Source: DASXKD01 sp963734725
GTDB taxonomy: Bacteria; Actinomycetota; Actinomycetes; Streptosporangiales; Streptosporangiaceae
Length of the DNA: 64,000 nt
NCBI GenBank assembly: GCA_963734725.1
Contig: CAVTIX010000013.1
Location: 62,001 to 126,000, forward strand
Reading direction: 5' to 3'
The notes beneath the pieces are model-generated. The model saw only the letters and a list, made by a program, of their open reading frames with translations. It was not told where the DNA came from and did not search any database. The position numbers and the translations under genes are program-made. This document shows, piece by piece, positions 44,772 to 54,984 of this stretch. Numbering within the stretch: the stretch's first letter is position 1; the number at the start of each line of letters is the position of its first letter.

Positions 44772-46079
44772 TCACGGTGTGGCTTTGGCAAGCGCGGCCG
44801 GGCGGAGGTAGGAGCGGATGCGCGCGTCACGCGCCCGGGCCAGCAGCAGCCCCACGCCGATGGCCGCGGCCGCGGAGATGACCCCACCGACGACCAGGCT
44901 TGCCCGGGCGCCGAACTGCTCCGCCGCCCAGCCCACGAGCGGGGCGCCGATCGGCGTCCCGCCGAGGAACACCAGCAGGTACAGGCCCATCACCCGGCCG
45001 CGCACCGCCGCGGTGGTGCCGAGCTGGGTCGTGGAGTTGGCGGCGGTGCTGAACATCAGCAGCGCGAGGCCGGTCGGCACCAGCATCACCAGGAACGACC
45101 AGAACACCGGCATCAGGCCGGTGGCAATTTCGAGCAAGCCGAACGCGAACGCGGTGATCAGCAGGAGCCGCATGCTCGGCCGGGCCCGGCGGGCGGCAGC
45201 TAGCGCGCCGCCTAGCGCGCCGAGCGCGAACATGGCCGAGGCGAGGCCGAACTCCGACGCTCCGGCGTGGAACACGCCCTTGGACATCAGCGCGGTGGTC
45301 ACCTGGAAGTTCATGCCGAACGTCGCCACGAAAAAGACGAGCACCAGGGTCAGCCACAGCTCGGGGCGGGCCCGCACGTAACCCAGCGCCTCCCTGAGCT
45401 GGCCCTTCGCCTTGGGCGCCCGGGCTACCGGACGCAGTTCGCTGACCCGCATCAGCTTGAGCCCTACCAGCACGGCGCCGTAGGAGGCCGCGTTGACCAG
45501 AAACGCGGCCGGAGTGCCGACGACCCCGATGACCAGGCCCGCGACGGCGGGTCCGGTGATCCTGGCCAAGTTGAAGGTGGCGCTGTTCAGCGCGATGGCG
45601 TTCGCCATGCCCTCACTGCCGACCATCTCGGCCACGAACGTCTGCCGTGTCGGGTTGTCCACCACGGCGACCAGGCCGAGCGCGAAGGCGAGCAGGTACA
45701 CCTGCCAGACGGTCACGACACCGGTGAGCGCGAGCACTCCGAGGATGAGCGCGAGCATTCCCATGATCGCCTGGGTGACCAGCAGGATGTTGCGCTTGCT
45801 GTAGCGGTCGGCGATGACCCCGCCCCAGAGGCTGAACAGGAGTTGCGGCAGGAACTGCAGGCCGGTGGCGATGCCCAGCGCGGCGCCGCTGCCGTGGGTC
45901 AGTTCGAGCACCAGCCAGTCCTGGGCCACCCGCTGCATCCAGGTGCCCGTGTTGGACACCACCTGCCCGGTGGCGAACAGCCGGTAGTTCCGGGTGGACA
46001 ACGAGCGGAATGTCTGGAACCTGGCGCGGGGACCGCCGCCTGCCGCGGCGGCAGCCGGGCCCGGGTCAGGGCGGTTCAA
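44772..46079 (-). CDS. MFS transporter (enterobactin exporter/MFS_3 type)
   Basis: 435 aa with about twelve helices. RFQTFRSLSTRNYRLFATGQ and WMQRVAQDWLVLELTHGSGA open the MFS_3 family; WGGVIADRYSKRNILLVTQA is motif A. TTG 46079 overlaps the MarR stop (TTGA), giving coupled translation; alternatives downstream would remove the first helix. Probably an efflux pump repressed by the MarR regulator encoded just upstream. Confidence 0.87.
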   Translation of the reverse strand: MNRPDPGPAAAAAGGGPRARFQTFRSLSTRNYRLFATGQVVSNTGTWMQRVAQDWLVLELTHGSGAALGIATGLQFLPQLLFSLWGGVIADRYSKRNILLVTQAIMGMLALILGVLALTGVVTVWQVYLLAFALGLVAVVDNPTRQTFVAEMVGSEGMANAIALNSATFNLARITGPAVAGLVIGVVGTPAAFLVNAASYGAVLVGLKLMRVSELRPVARAPKAKGQLREALGYVRARPELWLTLVLVFFVATFGMNFQVTTALMSKGVFHAGASEFGLASAMFALGALGGALAAARRARPSMRLLLITAFAFGLLEIATGLMPVFWSFLVMLVPTGLALLMFSTAANSTTQLGTTAAVRGRVMGLYLLVFLGGTPIGAPLVGWAAEQFGARASLVVGGVISAAAAIGVGLLLARARDARIRSYLRPAALAKATP

Positions 46080-46534
46080 GACTGGCTGAGCTTCTCCAGG
46101 ATCGGCGCGGCGGCCCGCAGCGTCGTCCGCTCGGCCGGGGACAGCTCGTCGAGCCGCCTCGCCAGCCACGCCTCGCGCCGCTGGCGCGCCTTGAGCACCA
46201 GGTCGCCGCCCTCCTCGGTCGCGGTGAGCACCACCTGCCGGCGGTCGGAGGGATGCGGCTCGCGCCGCACGAGCTGCGATTCCACGAGCACCGAGATGAC
46301 GCGCGTCATGGACGGCGGCTGTACTTTCTCGTGCTCGGCCAGTTCCCCCGGCGTCATGGCGCCGTGCCGCTCCAAGGTGGCCAATGCGGCCAACTGGGTT
46401 TCTGATAGATCCGGCTCGCCCAGGCCAGCCGCGGCGCGCTCGACCCGCAGCCGACGGGCCAGCCGGCTCACCGAGATCCGCAGCGCGGTGGCCAGGCCGG
46501 GGTCGGTTCTGTTCTCCGATTGCGTCATATTCAT
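46076..46534 (-). CDS. MarR-family transcriptional regulator
   Basis: 152 aa, winged helix: SETQLAALATLERHGAMTPG, ELAEHEKVQPPSMTRVISVL (recognition helix), VESQLVRREPHPSDRRQVVL (wing DRR). ATG 46534 (MNMTQSENRTDPG). Upstream, TTAGC (46534-46538) and GCTAA (46555-46559, 46566-46570) could form operator half-sites in an AT-rich promoter. Likely represses itself and the coupled MFS gene. Confidence 0.9.
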   Translation of the reverse strand: MNMTQSENRTDPGLATALRISVSRLARRLRVERAAAGLGEPDLSETQLAALATLERHGAMTPGELAEHEKVQPPSMTRVISVLVESQLVRREPHPSDRRQVVLTATEEGGDLVLKARQRREAWLARRLDELSPAERTTLRAAAPILEKLSQS

Positions 46535-46626
46535 TAGCCTGACTCATTACTTTTGCTAACAATACGCTAAAGCGAAGTATTCCGCCAATCCAGGGCCGTG
46601 CTGGCGGGGATACCAGGCCAACCGGG

Positions 46627-46674
46627 CTGCCACCCGTACGTGGCCAGCCTCGCGACGAAGGCTAGCCTGGATTC
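46627..46674. repeat. Single copy related to the 51-bp repeat of 19.7 kb
   Basis: CACCCGTACGTGGCCAGCCT, CGCGACGAAGGCTAGCCTGGAT resembles the unit CGTACATGGCTAGCCTGGCG-GACCAGGCTGGCCCGGAT. Here its TAGCCT also serves as a potential -10 six nt before the GTG of the DUF2530 gene. Confidence 0.5.
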
Positions 46675-46941
46675 GTGCCTCGTGAACGGCTGGCTGCGCC
46701 GCCACCGCTTGAAGCCAACGATCAGCTCGTGACCGCGGTCATCACCGCGGGCTGGGCGGTTGCCCTGGTGGTCCTGTTGGTGCTGCGCGAGCAGATCCCG
46801 CCCGGGGAGCGATGGTGGATCTGGACCTGCGTGGCGGGAGTCGTGATGGGCCTGTTCGCCCTGTGGTACGTGCCACGGCTGAAGCGGGCCCGCGCCCGCT
46901 CCGCCGCGCGCCGCGCACAGGCCAGCGCACCGCAGCCCTAA
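46675..46941 (+). CDS. DUF2530 family membrane protein
   Basis: 88 aa: APPPLEANDQLVTAVITAGW begins the domain, two hydrophobic helices follow (about 20-38 and 50-66; IWTCVAGVVMGLFALWYVPR), then an Arg/Ala-rich tail. DUF2530 is an actinobacterial two-helix protein of unknown role, often next to DUF3027 as here. GTG 46675, apparently leaderless (TAGCCT 6 nt upstream). Confidence 0.85.
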   Translation: MPRERLAAPPPLEANDQLVTAVITAGWAVALVVLLVLREQIPPGERWWIWTCVAGVVMGLFALWYVPRLKRARARSAARRAQASAPQP

Positions 46942-47055
46942 CACGGCAGCCGCATTCGTGATCATGGAACGGGGCGGCGCGGGATCGAGGAACGGGGCGG
47001 CGCGGGATCGAGGGACGCGGGCTCGGGCTTGCGTGGCAGCGCTGGCACGGTGCGG

Positions 47056-47916
47056 TCAGTTGTGGTCGAGCGACTCGAAAACCGTCTCGTCCACCGATAC
47101 GCCGGGCAGGTCCATAAGGTCGTAGCCGAGTTCGTCGATCACCGGGGGAACGGGCTGGTCGGGGCTACCGGGCAGCAGCGCTTCGGAGTGCGCTCCGCAG
47201 CCGTGGTCGACCGACACCACCCTGCCGTCGTCGGGGGCGTACGCGTTCGCGCAGACGCCGAACACCGAGCCGAGCGGGCCGCCGAGCCGGACGAAGAACC
47301 CGCACCCCGCGCAAACCCCAGGCGCCGCATGCGCGAGCGGGCTTTTGGGCCCGTGTTCACTGGCGTACCAGCGAATCCCCGCGTCGTCACGGCCCGCCGA
47401 GGACAGCACCCGGCCCTGCGGCGGTATCAGGCCGGCCGCCAGGGCCGGGTTGCCCGCGAACGGCTCTGACAGCCCGGCCACGATCGCCGCCAGGTCATCG
47501 ACGTCGGCCACCCCGTCGTCGCCGGCCAGGGAGACCGCGGGCACCAGCCGCTCGTCGTCGGCTTGCGCGGGCAGGATGTCACCAACCCCCAGGTCTCCGG
47601 GGCGGAGCCGCTCCCGCCACGGAACCCATTCCGGCGCCAGGATGGACTCCGTCCCCGGCAGCAGGACGCTCTCGCTCACCGTGGCGACCTTAGCCCGTGA
47701 CGCCCGGGTCAGTGTGACTGCCCATCGCCAGCCGCGGTAGGCGGGATCGAGGCAGGCGAACAGGTGAGTGACCACCCGGTCCCCCTCGGCGTCCGCGCCG
47801 AGGTGCTCGCCGACATGGCCCGGCCCGGCCAGTTCGGTGGCAGCGGCGCGGGCGAGGTCAACCGCCTGGGCACAGATCTCGTCCGGCTCAGGCTTGCGCG
47901 TGCGAGTTGGGCTCAC
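47056..47916 (-). CDS. DUF3027 family protein
   Basis: 286 aa from GTG 47916 (MSPTRTRKPEPDEICAQAVD). Family stretches: VGEHLGADAEGDRVVTHLFA, GWRWAVTLTRASRAKVATVS, LAPEWVPWRERLRPGDLGVG, GVCAGCGFFVRLGGPLGSVF and VVSVDHGCGAHSE. Cysteines in CAGCGFF, VCANAY and HGCGAH could bind a metal. An ATG at 47946 would extend it by 10 residues. Function unknown; actinobacteria-specific. Confidence 0.87.
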   Translation of the reverse strand: MSPTRTRKPEPDEICAQAVDLARAAATELAGPGHVGEHLGADAEGDRVVTHLFACLDPAYRGWRWAVTLTRASRAKVATVSESVLLPGTESILAPEWVPWRERLRPGDLGVGDILPAQADDERLVPAVSLAGDDGVADVDDLAAIVAGLSEPFAGNPALAAGLIPPQGRVLSSAGRDDAGIRWYASEHGPKSPLAHAAPGVCAGCGFFVRLGGPLGSVFGVCANAYAPDDGRVVSVDHGCGAHSEALLPGSPDQPVPPVIDELGYDLMDLPGVSVDETVFESLDHN

Positions 47917-48029
47917 GGTCGGTAATTGTTCCTCATCCGGGTGCATGCTTGCACCATGGTGCGGCCAGATCGGCAAGCGCCGACCGGTCCCACGTTTCAA
48001 GGACCGGCGCAACACAGAATACTGGGACT

Positions 48030-49556
48030 ATGGGATTGGGTGAGGCCTGGACCTCGGCCAGGCAAGCGGCCCGGGCGTTCTCCTCGGCCGCCCAGTCCGG
48101 CGGGCGGGCCGGCGCGGGGGCCGCGCGCCGCACCGGCCGCGTCGTGCAACGAATGACCGGCGCGTCCGGGGCCCGCCGGACCGGCCTGGCGAGCCTCATG
48201 GAACTCACCGCCGCCGGCGCGGCCGGTGACGCCTTCGTGACGATCGCCCTGGCCGGCACGCTGTTCTTCAGCGCCTCCCTGGATCAGGCGCGGGGCAAGA
48301 TCGCGCTGACCCTGCTCATCACCATGGCGCCGTTCGCCGTGCTGGCCCCGCTGATCGGGCCGATGCTGGACCGGGCGCAGCAGGGGCGGCGGTACCTGCT
48401 GGCGGGCACGCTGATGGCGCGCGGGCTGCTCTGCTGGGGCATGGTAGACGCGGTGCTGCACAACGACGTCGTGGCGCTGCTCCCCGCAGCGTTCGGCGTG
48501 CTGGTGCTGCAGAAGGCCTACGCGGTGATCAGGGCCTCGGTCACCCCCCGGCTGCTGCCGCCCGAGATCACGCTGGTCACCGCGAACTCGCGCACCGGCA
48601 TGGCCAGCCTGGTCGCCGGCAGCGTGGCCGGACTGGCCGCGCTGGGGATCTCCGTCCTGGCCGGCGGCGGGCCGGATGGCGCGGCCTGGGTGCTGCGCGT
48701 CGGCACCCTGGTCTACATCGCGGCCACCGCGATGAGCTTCCGGGTGCCCGAGCACGTGGACCTGTTCGAGCCCAAGCCCGCCAGCAGCGATCCCGGGCAG
48801 GACGCCACGGTGCCAACCGCCGGACCGGCCGGGGCGGGCGGCCACCCGGGCCGGGGGCCCGGCGGGACGGTGCCGCTGGGGTCCGAACGCACTCCCGCGG
48901 GAGCGCAGGGAGCACAGGACCGGCCACCGGCCCGGGGCGGGCTGCGAACGCTGCGCCACGTCGGCCCGGTCGTCGCCGAGGCGATGCGCGCCAACGCCAC
49001 CCTGCGGGCCTTCTCCGGCTTCATCGTGTTCTTCCTCGCGTTCCTGCTCCGGACCGTGCACTTCCACGGGGTGAACGACAAGGTGGCACTCGGCGCGCTG
49101 CTCGTCGCGGCGACCCTCGGCGGTTTCCTCGGCACCGCCCTCGGGTCCGCGCTGCGGTCCGCGCGCCCGTACGTCATCACGTTCAGCATGCTCGGCGCCA
49201 CCACCGCCGTCACGACGGTCTGCGCCGCGTTCTTCGGGCTATGGGCGGCCCTGGCGGTGGCCCTGGTCGCCGCGTTCGGGCAGGTCCTGGTCAAGCTGGC
49301 ACTGGACTCAACGGTGCAGCAGGAGATCGGCGAGGAGATCCGGTCGTCCGCATTCGCCGCCTCCGAGAGCCTGCACCAGCTCGCCTGGGTGGCCGGCGGG
49401 CTCGGCGGTGTGGCCATGTCGTTGACGAACAGCGGCGTGGCGGGCATGACCGTGGCCGCGGTCGGGCTAGCCAGCTCGTTCCTTTTCCTGCTCGGCCAGC
49501 GGCGCCGTCGCATCCTCGCGGCCCGACATTCCCGCCCGCAGGTCGTTTCTCAATAG
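48030..49556 (+). CDS. MFS transporter
   Basis: 508 aa from ATG 48030 (MGLGEAWTSARQAARAFSSA). About twelve helices; LIGPMLDRAQQGRRYLLAGT resembles motif A, and VIRASVTPRLLPPEITLVTA follows. A hydrophilic Pro/Gly/Ala insertion of ~55 residues (about 250-305) lies in the central loop. The neighbourhood DUF2530-DUF3027-MFS is conserved in actinobacteria. Divergent from DUF3027. Substrate unknown. Confidence 0.85.
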   Translation: MGLGEAWTSARQAARAFSSAAQSGGRAGAGAARRTGRVVQRMTGASGARRTGLASLMELTAAGAAGDAFVTIALAGTLFFSASLDQARGKIALTLLITMAPFAVLAPLIGPMLDRAQQGRRYLLAGTLMARGLLCWGMVDAVLHNDVVALLPAAFGVLVLQKAYAVIRASVTPRLLPPEITLVTANSRTGMASLVAGSVAGLAALGISVLAGGGPDGAAWVLRVGTLVYIAATAMSFRVPEHVDLFEPKPASSDPGQDATVPTAGPAGAGGHPGRGPGGTVPLGSERTPAGAQGAQDRPPARGGLRTLRHVGPVVAEAMRANATLRAFSGFIVFFLAFLLRTVHFHGVNDKVALGALLVAATLGGFLGTALGSALRSARPYVITFSMLGATTAVTTVCAAFFGLWAALAVALVAAFGQVLVKLALDSTVQQEIGEEIRSSAFAASESLHQLAWVAGGLGGVAMSLTNSGVAGMTVAAVGLASSFLFLLGQRRRRILAARHSRPQVVSQ

Positions 49557-49595
49557 AAAACGAGGCGGCCAGCGCTCGGCGGCTTTACGGCGCGG

Positions 49596-49976
49596 TCAGG
49601 GCTCCACGTCGTCGGCCACCGCGCGCAGCAGCGCGGCGATCTTCTTGGCCTCGCGCGCGTCCGGGTGGCGGCCGCGGCGGTAGGACCCGGAGAGGTCGTC
49701 GAGCAGCTTGATCAGGTCCTCCACGAGGATGACCATCTCGTCGGGGTTCTTGCGGCTCGCCTTCGCCACCGTCGGCGGGGAATCCAGGACCCGGACCTGC
49801 AGGGCCTGCACGCCCCGGCGGCCCTCGGCCACGCCGAACTCCACGCGCTGGCCTGACCTCAGCACCGTGCCGGAAGGCAGCGCCGAGGAGTGCACGAACA
49901 CCTCGCCGCCCCCATCGCGACTGAGGAAGCCGAACCCTTTGTCGGCGTCATACCATTTGACCTTGCCAGTGGGCAC
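49596..49976 (-). CDS. Cold-shock-domain protein with C-terminal extension
   Basis: 126 aa: cold-shock domain at 1-66 (GKVKWYDADKGFGFLSRDGG with RNP1 KGFGFL; EVFVHSSAL with RNP2 VFVH), then a ~60-residue extension KASRKNPDEMVILVEDLIKL and SYRRGRHPDAREAKKIAALL. The extended form is typical for one of the actinobacterial Csp paralogues. Binds single-stranded RNA/DNA. GTG 49976. Confidence 0.92.
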   Translation of the reverse strand: MPTGKVKWYDADKGFGFLSRDGGGEVFVHSSALPSGTVLRSGQRVEFGVAEGRRGVQALQVRVLDSPPTVAKASRKNPDEMVILVEDLIKLLDDLSGSYRRGRHPDAREAKKIAALLRAVADDVEP

Positions 49977-50452
49977 GGATGGACCTCACGGGGACTAGCG
50001 GTGGGCAGGTTCGCGCGCAAGCGCCATCCCAGGTTAGTCGGTCTAGCCTCCGCGAGGTCAGCCCCGGCTACGCTCGTGACAGCGGCGTGACCCCGGTCAG
50101 ATGCACCGGGGCCACGCCATCCACGGCCACCACGCTCAGATGGTGCTGGGACGGGATCGCGTGAGTGACCGGGAAACCGAGCCAACTTGGCCGCTTGGGC
50201 TCATTTAGAGGTCTCTTACCAGGCTTATACCCTGGGGGTATCGCAGATAAGCACTGAACAGTTACCAGTTACGAACGCCTGCACGACACGGCGGCCCGCG
50301 CCAGCGGAGCGGGATGCCTGACGACCATCCCGGGCACCGAGACGGCCGCCGGGCCCCGATCACGACAGCTGCGAGCGAGAAATGGTGTGAACCGGACACG
50401 CGCGTCGCGCGTCCAACCCACAATTGTCCCCCGCAGTGAGGACAGCGATCCC
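49977..50452. other. 476-bp intergenic region
   Basis: No convincing gene on either strand. It contains the cold-shock gene's upstream region, the CsoR-like palindrome at 50227-50241 and, next to it, a direct repeat AGTTACCAGTTACG (near 50259-50272). The AT content rises around 50195-50275, suggesting a promoter for the small gene at 50453. Confidence 0.5.
50227..50241. promoter_or_regulatory. CsoR-like palindrome
   Basis: ATACCC-TGG-GGGTAT, flanked by TT and CG, is a G/C-tract palindrome with AT ends, the form of operators bound by CsoR/RcnR-family metal or sulfur sensors (TATACCCCC-type). No copper gene or csoR is present in the window; the nearest downstream gene is the 56-aa protein at 50453. 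Confidence 0.4.
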
Positions 50453-50623
50453 ATGACCACCATCGTCATCCTCGCGGCCATTACCGCGACGGGCATGTAC
50501 CTGCGGTGGGCCACCGGGCCCGTCCTGGCCGCCTATCAGGTCGGCCGCCATGTCGAGCGCGTGCTCGCCACCTTGAACAGCGGCGCCGCGCGTCTCGATC
50601 GGGCCAACCGCAAGGACCGTTAA
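50453..50623 (+). CDS. Small membrane-anchored hypothetical protein
   Basis: 56 aa from ATG 50453 (MTTIVILAAITATGMYLRWA): one hydrophobic segment, then a charged helix YQVGRHVERVLATLNSGAAR. AGGA lies about 10 nt upstream. No family recognised. Downstream of the CsoR-like palindrome. Confidence 0.5.
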   Translation: MTTIVILAAITATGMYLRWATGPVLAAYQVGRHVERVLATLNSGAARLDRANRKDR

Positions 50624-50854
50624 CGTCCCATGGAGCTGCCCGGCCCGGAACGCCAGGCAGGCCTCTTGGCCAGGGCCGACGTGCACGCAGTTGCCTCGCG
50701 GCTTCCTGGCGAGCGACCGGCGCTCCAGGGACTTTTCGGCCCTGATGCCTTAATTCTGCCCCGCGCTGGGTTGCCACCGGGGCCGCCAGGGCGCAAGAAT
50801 ACGGGGGTTGCCTAGGCGAGCCCGGGGGGGTTCTGGCAAGGGGGGATGCCGAAG

Positions 50855-51451
50855 ATGACCATGGCAGCGGACGGTTTCGGGGCGAATTCCAGGGCGGTGG
50901 CTGATGCCCAGCCCAGGGTGGCTTCTTCGGGCGCGGCCGCGTCGGCCGCGCCGGGGGTGACGGGGCAGGCCGCCGATGAGGCGGTCACGGCGGCGTACCA
51001 GGCTCACTACGCCATGTTGGTCCGGACTGCGACGATGCTGGTCGGCGACGTCGCCACCGCGGAGGATGTGGTGCAGGAGTCCTTCATCGCCATGCACCGC
51101 GGGTGGTGGCGGCTGCGGGACACCAGCAAAGTGCTGCCCTACCTGCGCCGTTCAGTGATCAACAAATCCCGGTCAGTGCTGCGGCGCCGCGCGGTGGCTG
51201 ACCGTCATCTCCGTGCGCGGACGCCAGACCTGCCCAGCGCTGAGGAGAGCGCGCTGGCGGGGGAGCAGCGATCGTCGGTGCTCGAGGCGCTGAGCGCACT
51301 GCCCTCCAGGCAGCGAGAGGTGGTAATACTGCGGTATTACGCCGATCTGTCCGAGGCCGAGATCGCCGAGGCCCTGGGGATCAGCAGGGGCGCTGTCAAG
51401 TCCCACACCGCCCGGGCCAAGGGCTCACTCCGGACGGTGCTCGGGTACTGA
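50855..51451 (+). CDS. ECF sigma factor, SigE family
   Basis: 198 aa from ATG 50855 (GGGGGG 9 nt upstream); ATG 50846 and 50861 are also possible. Region 2: AYQAHYAMLVRTATMLVGDV, TAEDVVQESFIAMHRGWWRL. Region 4: ALSALPSRQREVVILRYYAD, LSEAEIAEALGISRGAVKSH. This is the SigE/SigM-type (SIG39-like) subfamily common in actinomycetes. No anti-sigma gene follows directly; the minus-strand HAAS-like membrane protein is convergent. The N-terminal ~35 residues are low-complexity. Confidence 0.9.
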   Translation: MTMAADGFGANSRAVADAQPRVASSGAAASAAPGVTGQAADEAVTAAYQAHYAMLVRTATMLVGDVATAEDVVQESFIAMHRGWWRLRDTSKVLPYLRRSVINKSRSVLRRRAVADRHLRARTPDLPSAEESALAGEQRSSVLEALSALPSRQREVVILRYYADLSEAEIAEALGISRGAVKSHTARAKGSLRTVLGY

Positions 51452-51514
51452 TCTTTTGGGCCGCGCGGGCCTTAATCACATCGTCGCCGCCCACGGACAT
51501 CGGGCTGCGCCGCG

Positions 51515-52648
51515 TCAGGAGCGCTTGACGCGCTGCCAGGGCGGGACCTTCACCCGCGGGCCTTGGGTTACCCGCCAGGCCAGGTAGGCGGCCGTGAGCA
51601 CGGCGCCCACACGGATCAGGATGTTGAAGTCCACCCGGAGCGCGTGGGTGTAGACCAGGACCACGTTGCCGCTGCCACCGATGATCAGGGCGCCGAACAC
51701 GGACCCGGCTAGCGTGACGAGCAGCGGCCCGGCGATCGCGAGCGACTTGTCCTTGCCGTCCCAGAGCCGCGAGAACAAAGCCACGATGGCGCCAACCGGC
51801 CAGAACACGTACGGCAGGATCAGGCCGCCGAGGCCGAGCAGCAAGATGGCGATGGTCTCCAGTAGGTTGTCGCGGGCCAGTTGCCGGGTGGTTGCGAGCG
51901 TTTCGTTCCCGCTCACTCCGTGCGTGCCGTCGGCTTTCCCGGTCGCGCCCGGCGGAAGCTCGCCCACCGGTGGTACATCCCGGTTCCCGGCGCCTGGCGG
52001 CCCAGCGCCCCGCAGCCCGCCGCTGCGGGGACCGCCGCTCTGCGGGGTAGCGCTCCGCGGCCCGGCGCCTGGCGGCCCAGCGCTCCGCAGCCCGCCGCTG
52101 CGGGGACCGCCGCTCTGCGGGGTAGCGCTCCCCGGCCCGGCGCTGCGCGGCCCGGCGCCCCTCGGGCCGGCGCTCTGCGGGCCGACGCTGCGCAGGGCGG
52201 GACGCCGCGGGCCCGCGCCCGGGGACTCCCCGGCCGGGGTGACCGGCCCGGCGCCGGGGTCGCCCGGCGGGGCCTGCTTGCCCGGTTGGACATCGGGGCT
52301 GAGCCGCCGCCGGGGCGTCAGCGAGCGGTTCAGGGGCCCGGTCAGGGCGGCCGCTGCGGCCGCGCCCTCCTCCTGGCTGGACGCCCGGCTCTTGACCCAG
52401 CCGCGGTCGATCCGGGTCCGCTCCGCCATTACAAGGTCTTCGGGCGTGCCCAGCCTCGCAAGCACCTCGCTGACCCGGACAGGATCGGTGCGCGTCCCAG
52501 GCCGGCCGAGTTCGCGGTTGACGAGCGCCTTGGTGCGCGCGACAAAGGCCATTCTTGCTCCCTTGGGGAGCTGACGCGACGCCTGTGTCACCCGAGACAG
52601 GTAGTCGGTGACAAGCTGCTCACCAGAGAGGTTCGGGCGTGCCCTCAT
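51515..52648 (-). CDS. HAAS-like domain membrane protein with Gly/Pro/Ser repeat linker
   Basis: 377 aa from ATG 52648. N-terminal ~80 residues (LSGEQLVTDYLSRVTQASRQ, EVLARLGTPEDLVMAERTRI) resemble the HAAS/DUF1700 signalling module. A long linker follows with a 25-residue repeat (SATPQSGGPRSGGLR-type, 75 bp) present twice and degenerate copies before it. The C-terminal ~110 residues hold three or four helices (NLLETIAILLLGLGGLILPY, VFWPVGAIVALFSRL). Convergent with the SigE-type sigma factor. Function unknown. Confidence 0.75.
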   Translation of the reverse strand: MRARPNLSGEQLVTDYLSRVTQASRQLPKGARMAFVARTKALVNRELGRPGTRTDPVRVSEVLARLGTPEDLVMAERTRIDRGWVKSRASSQEEGAAAAAALTGPLNRSLTPRRRLSPDVQPGKQAPPGDPGAGPVTPAGESPGAGPRRPALRSVGPQSAGPRGAGPRSAGPGSATPQSGGPRSGGLRSAGPPGAGPRSATPQSGGPRSGGLRGAGPPGAGNRDVPPVGELPPGATGKADGTHGVSGNETLATTRQLARDNLLETIAILLLGLGGLILPYVFWPVGAIVALFSRLWDGKDKSLAIAGPLLVTLAGSVFGALIIGGSGNVVLVYTHALRVDFNILIRVGAVLTAAYLAWRVTQGPRVKVPPWQRVKRS

Positions 52649-52851
52649 GCCCTGATCATCCCCCCTTATCCGTCAATTGACGAGACCTTGTGCGCCCTGA
52701 AAGTCGAAGTGCACACAAGCACGCGAGCAGGGCGTGAGCAAGCCTACTTTGCGCAACGCCCGCGAGGAGTGCGCACTCGGCCGCCGCCGGACGGCCACCA
52801 CGGGGTGGCGGCCTGCCAGGCTGAGAAGGATACAGAAAGCCGGAAAGGCCG

Positions 52852-52885
52852 GAGGGGTGGCCCCGCAAACACGGGGCCACCCCTC
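52852..52885 (-). terminator. groEL terminator hairpin
   Basis: Perfect 14-bp stem GAGGGGTGGCCCCG / CGGGGCCACCCCTC around the 6-nt loop CAAACA, 30 bp after the groEL stop on the minus strand. A smaller GGGCGC-TGA-GCGCCC hairpin (52891-52905) lies between it and the stop. Confidence 0.85.
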
Positions 52886-52915
52886 ACTCCGGGCGCTGAG
52901 CGCCCAGGGCACGGA

Positions 52916-54538
<1,623 letters not shown>

Positions 54539-54666
54539 AGGCTCCAGTCCTCCGGAAACTATGTGGCTGTCGGACGGATCGAGCCGACGCCCGCGACGGC
54601 CGGCGCTCCCTGTGACAGTCCCATCCTGCACAGGAGAGGCCTCATCGCCCCGATCCCGCCTTGGCG

Positions 54667-54693
54667 TTGTCACTCTCATGCCGAGAGTGCCAA
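54667..54693. promoter_or_regulatory. CIRCE element 1 (HrcA operator)
   Basis: TTGTCACTC-N9-GAGTGCCAA, one or two mismatches from the consensus TTAGCACTC-N9-GAGTGCTAA. Located 129-155 bp upstream of the groEL start, next to the second element. Confidence 0.88.
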
Positions 54694-54702
54694 CGACCCT
54701 GT

Positions 54703-54729
54703 TTAGCACTCTGGACCCGAGAGTGCAAG
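54703..54729. promoter_or_regulatory. CIRCE element 2 (HrcA operator)
   Basis: TTAGCACTC-N9-GAGTGCAAG: left half perfect, right half with one or two mismatches. It starts 36 bp from element 1, so HrcA dimers could sit on about the same DNA face. Confidence 0.92.
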
Positions 54730-54837
54730 CTGATCAAGCTGGCAGGGCGGCCCACGAGCCGTTGAGCAGGGATTTAGCCACCGCAAGGCGGCGTCCCCGG
54801 CCATCGTGATGAACCGCCGGGGGCCGCCACGCCGGTG

Positions 54838-54965
54838 CCGTCGACGATGCCGAGCAGGTTGGATCGGCGGCGCCCGCGCCGGCGCCGACTGTGCCGATCA
54901 GGTTGAGCCGACAGCGCCCCGCCGACGCCGTCGACCATGCCGATCAGGTTGAGCCGATGGCGTCC
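54838..54965. repeat. 45-bp tandem repeat (three units) upstream of the RHH gene
   Basis: ATGCCGAGCAGGTTG at 54846, GTGCCGATCAGGTTG at 54891 and ATGCCGATCAGGTTG at 54936, exactly 45 bp apart. The repeat ends just before the promoter of the RHH gene at 54985. The rest of 54539-54984 holds the groEL promoter and CIRCE sites. Confidence 0.85.
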
Positions 54966-54984
54966 TCACCGGTATAACCAAGGT

